DNA of 64,000 nucleotides, from assembly GCF_016756315.1 (NCBI RefSeq), contig NZ_AP024235.1, positions 3,472,001 through 3,536,000 on the forward strand, in the 5' to 3' direction. How positions within the stretch are numbered: position 1 is the stretch's first letter; every line of letters begins with the position of its first letter. A program made the translations under genes and the position numbers. This document shows positions 35,468 to 44,279 of the stretch, piece by piece. The stretch is from Alteromonas sp. KC3. GTDB taxonomy: Bacteria; Pseudomonadota; Gammaproteobacteria; Enterobacterales; Alteromonadaceae. The notes beneath the pieces were generated by a model. The model saw only the letters and a list, made by a program, of their open reading frames with translations. It was not told the DNA's origin and did no database searches.

Positions 35468-36649
35468 ATGACAAAGTATGCGCCACAACTTCGAGTACCG
35501 GCTACCTACATGCGTGGCGGTACCAGTAAGGGTGTGTTTTTTAACTTAACTGATTTGCCAGAAGCCGCACAAAAGCCAGGTCCTGCTCGCGATGCATTGC
35601 TGTTACGCGTAATTGGTAGCCCCGATCCTTACGGAAAACAAACCGACGGTATGGGCGGTGCAACCTCTAGTACCAGTAAAACAGTTATACTGAGTAGAAG
35701 TGAACGTGAAGGCTACGACGTTGATTATTTGTTTGGTCAAGTCGCTATCGACAAGCCCTTTGTTGACTGGAGCGGAAACTGCGGCAACTTAACCGCGGCC
35801 GTTGGTGCGTTTGCTATCAGTAATGGTCTTGTCGACAAGGCTAAAATACCCGATAACGGCATTGCTACAGTAAATATTTGGCAAGCCAATATCAATAAAG
35901 CCATTATCGCTAAGGTGCCCATCACAAATGGCGAAGTGCAGGAAACCGGCGATTTTGAACTAGACGGCGTTACCTTCCCTGCCGCGGAAGTCGAAGTCGC
36001 TTTTGTTGACCCTGCAGATGGCGAAGGCGCTATTTTCCCCACAGGACGTTTGATCGATACGCTTGATGTCCCAGGTGTAGGCTCGCTGCAAGCCACAATG
36101 ATAAATGCTGGTATTCCTACTATATTTATTAACGCTGAAGATATTGGGTATGTGGGAACAGAGCTTCAAGATGACATCAATGGCGATAACGAGGCGCTTA
36201 ATAAATTTGAAGCCATTCGTGCCCATGGTGCAGTGCAAATGGGATTGATTAAAGATATTGGTGAAGCTGCTAGTCGTCAACATACTCCCAAGGTAGCGTT
36301 TGTTGCTCCCCCTAAAGCGTATAAAGCATCAAGTGGCAAAGATGTGCTGGGGTCTGATATTGATGTATTAGTACGTGCATTGTCTATGGGCAAACTGCAT
36401 CACGCCATGATGGGTACGGCTGCTGTTGCCATTGCTGCGGCAGCAGCTATTCCGGGAACCTTAGTGAACTTAGCGGCAGGTGGCGAAGATAGGGATTCTG
36501 TGACATTTGGACACCCTTCTGGCACATTGCGAGTGGGTGCTAAGGCGTCTTTCAATGACGATAAGTGGTCTATTGATCAGGCAGTTATGAGCCGCAGCGC
36601 CCGTGTATTAATGGAAGGGTTTGTTCGTGTTCCAGAGGAACAAAGCTGA
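35468..36649 (+). CDS. prpF: 2-methylaconitate cis-trans isomerase PrpF
   Basis: 393 residues, PrpF-type diaminopimelate-epimerase-like fold. Signature MRGGTSKGVFF near residue 15, and CGNLTAAVGAFAI near 115. It isomerises the AcnD product so that it can be hydrated to 2-methylisocitrate. ATG at 35468 has GAAAGGAAAAAAC upstream. It is the last gene of the prp cluster, separated from acnD by 623 bp of palindromic elements. A perfect TTGTCGACAA palindrome lies in its coding region at 35829-35838. Confidence 0.95.
   Translation: MTKYAPQLRVPATYMRGGTSKGVFFNLTDLPEAAQKPGPARDALLLRVIGSPDPYGKQTDGMGGATSSTSKTVILSRSEREGYDVDYLFGQVAIDKPFVDWSGNCGNLTAAVGAFAISNGLVDKAKIPDNGIATVNIWQANINKAIIAKVPITNGEVQETGDFELDGVTFPAAEVEVAFVDPADGEGAIFPTGRLIDTLDVPGVGSLQATMINAGIPTIFINAEDIGYVGTELQDDINGDNEALNKFEAIRAHGAVQMGLIKDIGEAASRQHTPKVAFVAPPKAYKASSGKDVLGSDIDVLVRALSMGKLHHAMMGTAAVAIAAAAAIPGTLVNLAAGGEDRDSVTFGHPSGTLRVGAKASFNDDKWSIDQAVMSRSARVLMEGFVRVPEEQS
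35829..35838 (+). promoter_or_regulatory. TTGTCGACAA palindrome inside prpF
   Basis: A third perfect copy of the ten-base palindrome in the prp locus, inside codons for LVDK. It may be an accessory site for the GntR regulator or chance; it lies far from any obvious promoter. Confidence 0.35.
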
Positions 36650-36696
36650 TCACAGAACAACACTTTTACGTATGCAATCCCATAGACATTCGTATG

Positions 36697-36724
36697 AAAA
36701 GCTCTTATTTGAAGGGCTTTTTTT
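36697..36724 (+). terminator. Rho-independent terminator after prpF
   Basis: AAAAGCTC and GGGCTTTT pair (one G:T) across a ten-base loop and end in seven T. It closes the prp cluster. Confidence 0.8.
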
Positions 36725-36770
36725 AAATTTATTGGTTATGATAATTGCATAAGCGTTACGAGTGGTTCAC

Positions 36771-38021
36771 ATGTACAAAGTTCTTGTTGTTGAGGATAGC
36801 GCGACTGTCCGAAAGATCGTTAATAAACTTATTGAGGATAACCCTCATTTTACTTGCGATCTTTGTGAAGATTTAGCTGAGGCCAGCACTGCGCTTGCTA
36901 ACAATTCAGATTACCTTGCAGCGATAGTCGACTTGAATTTGCCCGATGCACCGAATGGCGAAAGTGTAGAGTTGGCGCTGTCATACAACCTCCCTACCAT
37001 TGTACTTACTGGTAATTTTGATGAATTTACTCGTGCCCAACTGCTTGATCAGGGCGTATTAGACTATATCACTAAAGAATCTCGGTACTCTTATTTACAA
37101 GTATCGAAGCTTATCGATCGCTTACGTAAGAACCTCACAACTCGCGTGTTAGTGGTTGAAGACTCGAAAACCAGTCGCAACCACATCTGTTCGTTATTGA
37201 AGAAATTTAAATTCCAAGTCCACGAAGCCTCTGATGGTATAGAAGCACTTGGAGTACTTGAACAACATCGCGATATAAAGATGGTAATTTCCGATCATAG
37301 AATGCCCAACATGGACGGATATGAACTTGTTAAGGCTATTCGTCACGAAAAGCGCATGCAAGACTTAGTTTTCATCGGGCTTTCTGCGACTGGCGACAGC
37401 GTGCTCACCTCCAAATTTATAAAAAGCGGAGCAAACGATTTCCTTTCGAAGCCGTTTTATCACGAAGAGTTTTATTGCCGTGTAATGCAAAACTTAGAGT
37501 CTCAAGAAATGATCCAAACCATTAGAGATTCTGCCAATTTAGATCCGCTTACAAAAGTCTACAACCGCCGCTACCTTTACGAAGTTGCTGAAGAATTGTA
37601 TGCCAACAAAGCGTCGCGCAATCAGGTTATTGTGTCGATGATAGATGCTGACAACTTCAAAAACGTAAACGATACCCTGGGCCACAAAACCGGTGATATG
37701 TTGCTACAGGAGTTCGCTGCATTATTGCAAGAATATTTCCCAGATGACCTTATTGTGCGCTATGGCGGAGAGGAATTCACGGTTGTTTCTTTAAGACCGC
37801 CGAAAGCCTATTTAGCAGCGCTATCGCAATTTATGAATGCGGTTCGTACCACACAGTTTACCAATCATAAATTTAATATTACATGTAGTATTGGCGTGTG
37901 TGCAGAAGAGTTCGATTGTCTTGAATCGCAACTGGACGTTGCAGATGCACGACTTTATCAGGCTAAGCACAGTGGTAAGGATCGTATTGTCACCCGGGAT
38001 GAAACAAAAGCGCAGGCCTAA
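36771..38021 (+). CDS. Double-receiver diguanylate cyclase
   Basis: 416 residues: receiver 1 with Asp54 (AAIVDLNLP), receiver 2 with Asp175 (VISDHRMPNMDG) and Lys in LSKPFY, then a GGDEF domain with an intact GGEEF (332-336). It should make cyclic di-GMP under phosphorylation control. The inhibitory I-site Arg is absent (FPDD at 323-326), so feedback inhibition by product is not expected at that site. ATG at 36771 starts at the first strand. No kinase is adjacent. Confidence 0.92.
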   Translation: MYKVLVVEDSATVRKIVNKLIEDNPHFTCDLCEDLAEASTALANNSDYLAAIVDLNLPDAPNGESVELALSYNLPTIVLTGNFDEFTRAQLLDQGVLDYITKESRYSYLQVSKLIDRLRKNLTTRVLVVEDSKTSRNHICSLLKKFKFQVHEASDGIEALGVLEQHRDIKMVISDHRMPNMDGYELVKAIRHEKRMQDLVFIGLSATGDSVLTSKFIKSGANDFLSKPFYHEEFYCRVMQNLESQEMIQTIRDSANLDPLTKVYNRRYLYEVAEELYANKASRNQVIVSMIDADNFKNVNDTLGHKTGDMLLQEFAALLQEYFPDDLIVRYGGEEFTVVSLRPPKAYLAALSQFMNAVRTTQFTNHKFNITCSIGVCAEEFDCLESQLDVADARLYQAKHSGKDRIVTRDETKAQA

Positions 38022-38037
38022 CGAACTAGCCCTGCGC
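38010..38037. terminator. Hairpin at the DGC-YdbT convergence
   Basis: GCGCAGG and CCTGCGC pair around a 14-base loop that contains the cyclase stop codon. There is no clear T-run, so the function is uncertain. Confidence 0.4.
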
Positions 38038-38049
38038 ATTGATGCTTTT

Positions 38050-39648
38050 CTACATCCACGAACGCCTAGTCGATTCCACCTCATGTAAAATACTATCTGC
38101 AAGTTCATGCACATAGGTTTCAGGTAGAAAAGGAACGGTCACCGCACCGGAAGCAAGGACAACTTTTAACGTAGCGAGCCCTCTTCGCTTCATAAATACA
38201 CTTTGTTTTACCATAACTTGTTGCACTTTGTAGGGCTCAAAACACAAATAGTCTACCCCTATTCGGCCGCGTCTGACGTAAACGTAGTTTTTATCAAACG
38301 CAATACCCCAGCGCCACCAGCGTAGAGTCAATAGTAGACCAACGGCAGTAAACCCACTTAAAGACAACAAGATAATATCTAGATGATCACTAATAATGCC
38401 CACACAAAGTGCGAATAAGAAAGGTACCGTCCAGGCAACCGCTAACCAATGGAGTATAAAGCGCTTGCTAATGGTTTGATAAGTTTGATGATGAAGATCA
38501 CACCCTGGCATAACTTCACGACTTAAGGCTAAGGCTTCCGACTCGGTTACAGAAGGCACAATAAGCTTGTTAGGCGACATTAACTCTTGCACTTGTTGGC
38601 TTGCCGTTGTGTTTTGCTCGAAGTACAAATTTACCCGCTTGAGGACTTTATCTAGCCAGTCCTGTTTTGCAGTTATCATTTGAATACGCGACGCACGCAT
38701 GCTGACTTCTAGCTTATTAAGGAGTCCGCTTCTTCGAATATACCTGTCGCCAGCCCGAGAGAGTGTATACCCATAAAACGTAAATAGTGCCCCGCCTACG
38801 CTAAGTAAAGCCATTGCAGCCATCACCATCATAATAATGACAAATGCGTACAAACTAAACTGCCACCACGCTATCGCTTGTTCACCTACTAACTGGTTGA
38901 GTTGCAGCCCTTTTTCAGCAAGCCACTCAGATACAAATCCTATAACGTCATCGTAAAACGGCGCTGCCGCTCCCAATATGATCCACACTCTGTTGTTGGT
39001 GATGCCGTGGATCACAATGTCACCTACTGAGCGAGTATTAAGAATTTCTTCAGAGGCGTCTTGCTGCGAAGCCGCTGTCTCATCCACGGTATCATTCATA
39101 TCCGTCGATGAAGTATTGGCGGAATCATCGCGGTGGGCTTTCTCAAATAACACGCGTTTTTTGAGTGCATGGGCATAGTCTAGCGGCACTGCGACAATTT
39201 TAGCTTCCTCTTTTCCGCTACCTGCCGTGTCTAACACAACTAACGCATATCCAAATGGCCGATAATAAAAGGGCAACTCTATTTTAACGTTCTGAATGCG
39301 CCATAGCGGCAAATTGGTATAACGGCGTTGAAACACACCCGTATGAATTTCTACATGCTGATTATGAACCCTAAACTTATACATCAAGAAACTTACAACG
39401 CCGCTTAATGTGGTAAGAATAATGACAGCGGCAATACCGATATGGGCTTCCGGAGAGTTGAGGTTTTCGAAGATATTAAGACTCACCGCAATTGCAGGGA
39501 TGGCATAGACCAGTCCTTGTGCAGTATTGATAATATTGCGCACCGTAAAGTAAACAATGGCAATGGGTGACAGCCTTCTCCAATCATCACCGGTTTCAAC
39601 TTTTGTCGGTGTTGCCTCTTGTGGCATAGACGTGGTTTGCTCTGACAT
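38050..39648 (-). CDS. PH-domain membrane protein YdbT-like
   Basis: 532 residues with several membrane helix pairs separated by three bacterial PH-like (bPH2) segments, visible as HTGVFQRRYTNLPLWRIQNVKIE (in parts), a central RSGLLNKLEVSMRASRIQMITAKQ and a C-terminal RRGRIGVDYLCFEPYKVQQVM. Function is not known; the two-gene unit YdbS-YdbT is widespread. Its ATG overlaps the stop of the upstream YdbS-like gene by one base. Confidence 0.85.
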   Translation of the reverse strand: MSEQTTSMPQEATPTKVETGDDWRRLSPIAIVYFTVRNIINTAQGLVYAIPAIAVSLNIFENLNSPEAHIGIAAVIILTTLSGVVSFLMYKFRVHNQHVEIHTGVFQRRYTNLPLWRIQNVKIELPFYYRPFGYALVVLDTAGSGKEEAKIVAVPLDYAHALKKRVLFEKAHRDDSANTSSTDMNDTVDETAASQQDASEEILNTRSVGDIVIHGITNNRVWIILGAAAPFYDDVIGFVSEWLAEKGLQLNQLVGEQAIAWWQFSLYAFVIIMMVMAAMALLSVGGALFTFYGYTLSRAGDRYIRRSGLLNKLEVSMRASRIQMITAKQDWLDKVLKRVNLYFEQNTTASQQVQELMSPNKLIVPSVTESEALALSREVMPGCDLHHQTYQTISKRFILHWLAVAWTVPFLFALCVGIISDHLDIILLSLSGFTAVGLLLTLRWWRWGIAFDKNYVYVRRGRIGVDYLCFEPYKVQQVMVKQSVFMKRRGLATLKVVLASGAVTVPFLPETYVHELADSILHEVESTRRSWM

Positions 39649-40217
39649 TAGCGTGCACTCACATCTTTATGATCGAGGATATATTGGCGAATTCGTTGTG
39701 CGCGCTCAAGGGGAAGACCCGGTATTTCGAAGGTATGCATTTCGCCACCTGCAGAGAAAACTTGCAGTTTCGCCAGCCCCGCCCATCTATCGAATGGACC
39801 TCTTTTTACTTCAACATGCTGTACTCGTAAAATTGGCTGACAAGAAAGTCCTCTGAACACTAAACCAGACTGTTTGCTTATATCTTGCTCTCGCACGGCG
39901 TACATAATTTTGGTGTCGGCAAACCAGTGGTAAATAAACCAAACAAGTCCCAATGTGCTAATAACCCCAACAATAAAGGGATAAGCGTAAACTAAATCTT
40001 CAGGCAAATCGAAAAAGGGGTTAAACCGTAAAACGGACACAACCCCAATCAAAATAAGCGCTAGGAGTGTTACAAACACGAGGTTGAGCATTCGATACTT
40101 GGGGCTAATAGGCTCGAGCACTAGCGCGTCTAAATGTGGTAACTCATCGTAACGCACTTGCTGATTTGAAAATTGAACATTATCAGGCTGCAAATCTACT
40201 TGGTTCATCATACTCAT
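39648..40217 (-). CDS. PH-domain membrane protein YdbS-like
   Basis: 189 residues, two membrane helices (about 48-68 and 80-100) followed by one bPH2 domain with KIMYAVREQDISKQSGLVFRG and RVQHVEVKRGPFDRWAGLAKLQVFS. It is the short partner of the YdbT-like protein; both are probably membrane-associated components of one complex. Function unknown. Confidence 0.85.
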   Translation of the reverse strand: MSMMNQVDLQPDNVQFSNQQVRYDELPHLDALVLEPISPKYRMLNLVFVTLLALILIGVVSVLRFNPFFDLPEDLVYAYPFIVGVISTLGLVWFIYHWFADTKIMYAVREQDISKQSGLVFRGLSCQPILRVQHVEVKRGPFDRWAGLAKLQVFSAGGEMHTFEIPGLPLERAQRIRQYILDHKDVSAR

Positions 40218-40243
40218 CTTCCTTATGCTTTTTCGCCGCCACT

Positions 40244-40268
40244 AAAAAAGGGGCAAAAGCCCCTTTTT
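40244..40268 (-). terminator. Rho-independent terminator of arcB
   Basis: AAAAAGGGGC, an AAAA loop, then GCCCCTTTTT make a stem and, on the minus strand, end in a T-run. It separates arcB from ydbS. Confidence 0.92.
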
Positions 40269-40309
40269 AAATGAACGAATAGTCTCGTTATTTTAATTAT
40301 AGGCCTGTT

Positions 40310-42664
40310 TTAATCGTCAACTTGTTGTTCATTCAACCAGTCGTGAAGTGCTTTCATATCGTGTTGAACCGCCATCTGAAGCTCTTCAACCCAGTCATGC
40401 ACGTTCTCCCACCATGTAGGGTGATCGCCTTGCTGAATTTGGTTTGCTATACGCTGCACACGTGCCAAACCTACAGAGCCTGCTGCACCTTTTATTTTAT
40501 GTGCCTGAGAACATACTTCTGATTTTTCATCAGCACTTAAGCTCAACTGCAGTATTTCCATATACTCTGGCATTTTCTCTTGGAATACTTTCACGCTAGC
40601 ACGCACCATTTCGTCGCCTATGGTATCAACCAACATCTGTAGTAAGTCCATATCTAAAATGTTACTTAATGTTTTATTCGGCTCAGGACGTTCTACTTCA
40701 CCGTCAACTTCAAGAGGCGCCGGTGGCGCATGAAACAGTTCATTAAACACCTCGATCACACGAGACTTTTTGATAGGCTTGGCGATGACATCATCCATAC
40801 CGTTTTCTAAATACTCATCACGCTTTTTAATGACATTTGCGGTTAACGCCACAATGGGAGTTTGCATGACCAAGTCTTCCTCAATGAGCGTACTGGCAAC
40901 GTCAAAACCTGTCATATCAGGCAACTGAATATCAAGTAGGATTAAGTCATATTGATTGGCGCGTGCTTTATCAATGGCTTCTTGCCCTGTCATAGCGACA
41001 TCCACTCTTTGACCTAGCTTTTCAAGCAAGGCCTTCGCTACCATAACGTTAAGCTCGATATCTTCTACCAGTAGGATATTAAGACCAGTCACTTCTAGCT
41101 GCGCGACTTTCATCGGGCTATTTGAAATTTGCACGGGTAGTACAATTTCAAATCGAGTTCCCTTGCCCACTTGGCTTGAAACGTGGATTTCGCCTTTCAT
41201 CAAGTCGACCATTTGCTTACAAATAGCAAGTCCAATGCCGGTACCTGTGGCTGACTGATGATCTGGATGATCGACTTGGTAATACATGGCGAAAATCTTC
41301 TCTATTTCGCTCTCTGGAATACCCACGCCGGTATCTTCAATAATGAAGGTAACATACGCCTTATCACCGTCAGGTTTCGTCGATGACACCGACAAACTTA
41401 CGTGCCCCTTTTGCGTGAACTTGACCGCATTGAACAATATGTTCCACAAAATTTGGCGTAAGCGTGTACCGTCAATTTCAACCAAGCGTGGCAACGGCTC
41501 GTTGATTGTCGTTTTCAGTTCTAACTGTTTATCCGCAGCAAGTAAGCGAATAATACTGCTTAGCTCTTCCGTAAAATCTTTAAGCGATACCGTTTTAAGG
41601 CTAAGTTCTAATTTATCTCTGTCGAGTTTATCTAGGTCGATAATGTCGTTAAAAATGTTACCTAACGTAATTGCACTGGCATAAATTGTACTTACCCAAC
41701 TGAACTGCTCATCGCTTAAATCAGTGTCACGTAACATACGACTAAGCCCAACGATACCGTTAAGCGGCGTACGCAACTCATGGCTAATCGTTGCAATAAA
41801 ACGCGTTTTGTCGGTACTCGCTTTCGCTGCTGCATTTTCTGCTTGCTTGCGCTCTGTCATGTCTCGACCAAACGATAACAAACCTAAGCGGTTACCTTCT
41901 TTATCGAAAAACGGCACACGCTTCATTTCGAAGTAGCGACGACGCCCATCGGCAAAGCGCAGCCATAACTCTTCGGTGATACTTGCATTTGTCTCTAAAA
42001 CTTCATGGTCACTAGCAACGATTTGACGAGCGAGTTCTTCTTCATACACATCTTTTGGCGTTAGCCCAAGAAGCTCTTGTTCCGTTTTGCCTGTCATCAA
42101 CTCGGCAATACGATTACAACCTGCAAAGCGACCTTCTTCATTGCGATAGTAGATAAGATCCGGTGACGCATCGATAATTGACCGCAAGAGTGTTGATAAA
42201 CGTCTGGCTTGTGCTTCCTGTTCAGATTTGTCTTGTATTTCTTTTTCCAAGTCTTTAAACAGGGCTTCGCGCTCTTCTTGTGCTTGCTTACGCTGCTCTA
42301 TTTCATGGTTAAGCTGGCGAATATTGCTTTGAAGCTCTCGATTCAAGAACACGTCTTCTTCGCGAAGACTTTCAAGTTGGCTTACCACTTCTTTCAAATT
42401 TGTGCGTGAATTTTCCAGTTGCTTAATAAGCTCGCTGAAAAAATACAGCACCCATGGAGCGGATAGCATGGTGAGCACAACTGCGCTTATGAAATCATCG
42501 GGCTGAACTTGGCTTCCCATACTCACGCGGATAACATATGAACCGCCCAACGTGAACACCAATGACAGCACTACGAAGAGAATGCTGAGTTTCAATGTGC
42601 CAAAACGTTGAACAAATTGAGCAAACCGAATTGCCCAAGAATCGTTTGGTGAATCTGAATGCAT
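40310..42664 (-). CDS. arcB: Aerobic respiration control sensor kinase ArcB
   Basis: 784 residues. Two membrane helices (about 24-47 and 60-80) with a very short periplasmic loop, a coiled coil/leucine-zipper region (about 85-150), a PAS domain, HisKA with His295 (ATISHELRTPLNG), ATPase (GTGIGLAICK near 475), receiver with Asp578 (LILLDIQLPDMTG) and an HPt domain with His722 (AHKIKGAAGS). This layout and the position next to gltBD fit ArcB. The PAS Cys183 aligns with E. coli Cys180, but the second quinone-sensing cysteine (E. coli Cys241) is Tyr244 here. An arcA is not in the window. Confidence 0.93.
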   Translation of the reverse strand: MHSDSPNDSWAIRFAQFVQRFGTLKLSILFVVLSLVFTLGGSYVIRVSMGSQVQPDDFISAVVLTMLSAPWVLYFFSELIKQLENSRTNLKEVVSQLESLREEDVFLNRELQSNIRQLNHEIEQRKQAQEEREALFKDLEKEIQDKSEQEAQARRLSTLLRSIIDASPDLIYYRNEEGRFAGCNRIAELMTGKTEQELLGLTPKDVYEEELARQIVASDHEVLETNASITEELWLRFADGRRRYFEMKRVPFFDKEGNRLGLLSFGRDMTERKQAENAAAKASTDKTRFIATISHELRTPLNGIVGLSRMLRDTDLSDEQFSWVSTIYASAITLGNIFNDIIDLDKLDRDKLELSLKTVSLKDFTEELSSIIRLLAADKQLELKTTINEPLPRLVEIDGTRLRQILWNILFNAVKFTQKGHVSLSVSSTKPDGDKAYVTFIIEDTGVGIPESEIEKIFAMYYQVDHPDHQSATGTGIGLAICKQMVDLMKGEIHVSSQVGKGTRFEIVLPVQISNSPMKVAQLEVTGLNILLVEDIELNVMVAKALLEKLGQRVDVAMTGQEAIDKARANQYDLILLDIQLPDMTGFDVASTLIEEDLVMQTPIVALTANVIKKRDEYLENGMDDVIAKPIKKSRVIEVFNELFHAPPAPLEVDGEVERPEPNKTLSNILDMDLLQMLVDTIGDEMVRASVKVFQEKMPEYMEILQLSLSADEKSEVCSQAHKIKGAAGSVGLARVQRIANQIQQGDHPTWWENVHDWVEELQMAVQHDMKALHDWLNEQQVDD

Positions 42665-42741
42665 GTACGTCTAATCTAAGCTTATTTTGCCCCTATCCTA
42701 GCAGGCTTTGTGCGCTTCGGGAATGTACAACGTAATTGCCG

Positions 42742-43659
42742 TCATTTACTTGGTAACTTTTCACTAACTTCATTGATGTATCGCGTGTTTACCCAACCCG
42801 TAGCAGTGTATGACACTCTGGCCCACTCTCCCTGCTTTTCGATAATGGTAAGCTTATCGCCTTTGTTGACCTCACCTTGTATTTTCTCGAAGTCTGTACC
42901 CGGGCCTAAGCGGACATTTAGTGTGCTTGCATTCACACTAGCTCGCTTTTTGCTCACAACTTCCCGTTCAGCGCTGTTAAAAGCACTTTTCGCTGATATT
43001 TTTGTTTCTCTCGCAGGCTCTATTTTTATGTTCAGCAACCTCGCGCGCAATTCGTCAAGGGGAAACGCAGGACCCGGGTCAATCTTTCTTACTGGTGCGA
43101 TTTCTTCGTGGCCAACAATCACCTTTATGTGATAACGCTGACACAACGCTTTACACAAAGCATACGTTCTCGCGATTTGCTCATCGGTAAACTTGTGCCA
43201 GTAGGTTTTTGCCGTTTGGTTTCGATGTACAGCTTCAACAACATCATCTTGGTGGCATGTTTTTCCGAACCACGTTTTAAACTCGCCTCGACTATTTTGC
43301 GTTAACTGTCCTGCATTATCTAACTCAATGCCTATTGAATACCGATTGAGATTTGTTCTGCCTTTGTAACTACTTTTACCCGCATGCCATGCAATCTTAT
43401 TGGTCGGCAGCATTTGGACAATGTCACCATTTCTGCCAATCGCAAAGTGGGCGGAAACGTTGCTATCAGGATTTGTCATTACATCTACAGAAGAGGCTAA
43501 ACTACTTCCAGCTGTGAAATGAATGACAATTGTGTCAGGCAAATCTTCATCAAAACTGCCAGAAGAATTAGGCGATGGGGAGAAACTGACATTTGGACCA
43601 TTGAGTAAATGGGATTTCATCACGAGGGTACTTGATGGTACGAAAGATGAAGTCGGCAT
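42742..43659 (-). CDS. N-acetylmuramoyl-L-alanine amidase with SH3 domain
   Basis: 305 residues. An amidase_2 (AmpD-like) domain at about 40-215 with zinc ligands in VIHFTAG and GHEEIAPVRKIDPGPAFP, and VSAHFAIGRNGDIVQML between them. It is followed by a linker and a bacterial SH3 domain (ASTLNVRLGPGTDFEKIQGEV near 240-295). It probably cleaves the peptide from the glycan in peptidoglycan or its fragments. There is no clear signal peptide, so its location is uncertain. AAAGGA lies before the ATG at 43659. Confidence 0.88.
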   Translation of the reverse strand: MPTSSFVPSSTLVMKSHLLNGPNVSFSPSPNSSGSFDEDLPDTIVIHFTAGSSLASSVDVMTNPDSNVSAHFAIGRNGDIVQMLPTNKIAWHAGKSSYKGRTNLNRYSIGIELDNAGQLTQNSRGEFKTWFGKTCHQDDVVEAVHRNQTAKTYWHKFTDEQIARTYALCKALCQRYHIKVIVGHEEIAPVRKIDPGPAFPLDELRARLLNIKIEPARETKISAKSAFNSAEREVVSKKRASVNASTLNVRLGPGTDFEKIQGEVNKGDKLTIIEKQGEWARVSYTATGWVNTRYINEVSEKLPSK

Positions 43660-44279
43660 AAAAATCCTTTTAAGTAGATGTTTGCAGTAGCACTGCGTAC
43701 ATCTATTCAGTGCATATTTATTGGCTTGATTAAGATCACCACACTTTACATTAGCTCACTTTTTAACCAATATAGCAAACATCAATTTCAAGTGGAACTT
43801 GATGTTTACATCTACATAAAAATACATTCCTTAGCCCATTGACAACATAAAACAATAAAATCAAAGCATAATTATTCACAACCACTTTTTAAATGAGAGC
43901 CGTTATCATTTGAAGATACACTAATCAAGACGTTAATAAAATTATAACAACTCCATTACAAACTATATTTCACGACTATATGACACTGAAAAATATAGAT
44001 TTTTACCGAGTTATACTAATTCACTATATCAGTGACACTTTTTACGTTTGATTTTAGATTTTAATGTGGGTATTTTGTACGGCCCGCATCGCAATAATGC
44101 ATAAAAATGCGGAAAGACTGGAATCCTCTAATAATAAATAAACGACAAGAAAGGCGCAGGCCGCACGCAATAACGCGTGTGAGCACAAAAGACGTCTAAC
44201 CATGTTGTGATACGCAAACCTAGGCGCATCTACACGCAACGCATACCTTGCCCAGTCAAAAGGTTGAAGGAGTTAAGAG
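43660..44279. promoter_or_regulatory. 620-bp AT-rich divergent regulatory region before gltB
   Basis: I see no gene here. Features are an imperfect hairpin AACATCAA...CAAGT-GGA-ACTTGATGTT at 43778-43806, and CCGCAT/ATGCGG flanking 17 bases near 44084-44112. The half next to gltB probably contains its promoter and leader, with GGAGTTAAGAG just before the ATG. No riboswitch or tRNA was recognised. Confidence 0.6.

Noticed and set aside
32253..36649. Apparent lack of prpD in the methylcitrate cluster
   Set aside because: AcnD plus PrpF is a known replacement for PrpD, so the pathway is complete.
43660..44279. Possible RNA gene or riboswitch before gltB
   Set aside because: Only short imperfect hairpins are visible; no cloverleaf, known riboswitch core or terminator pattern was found.
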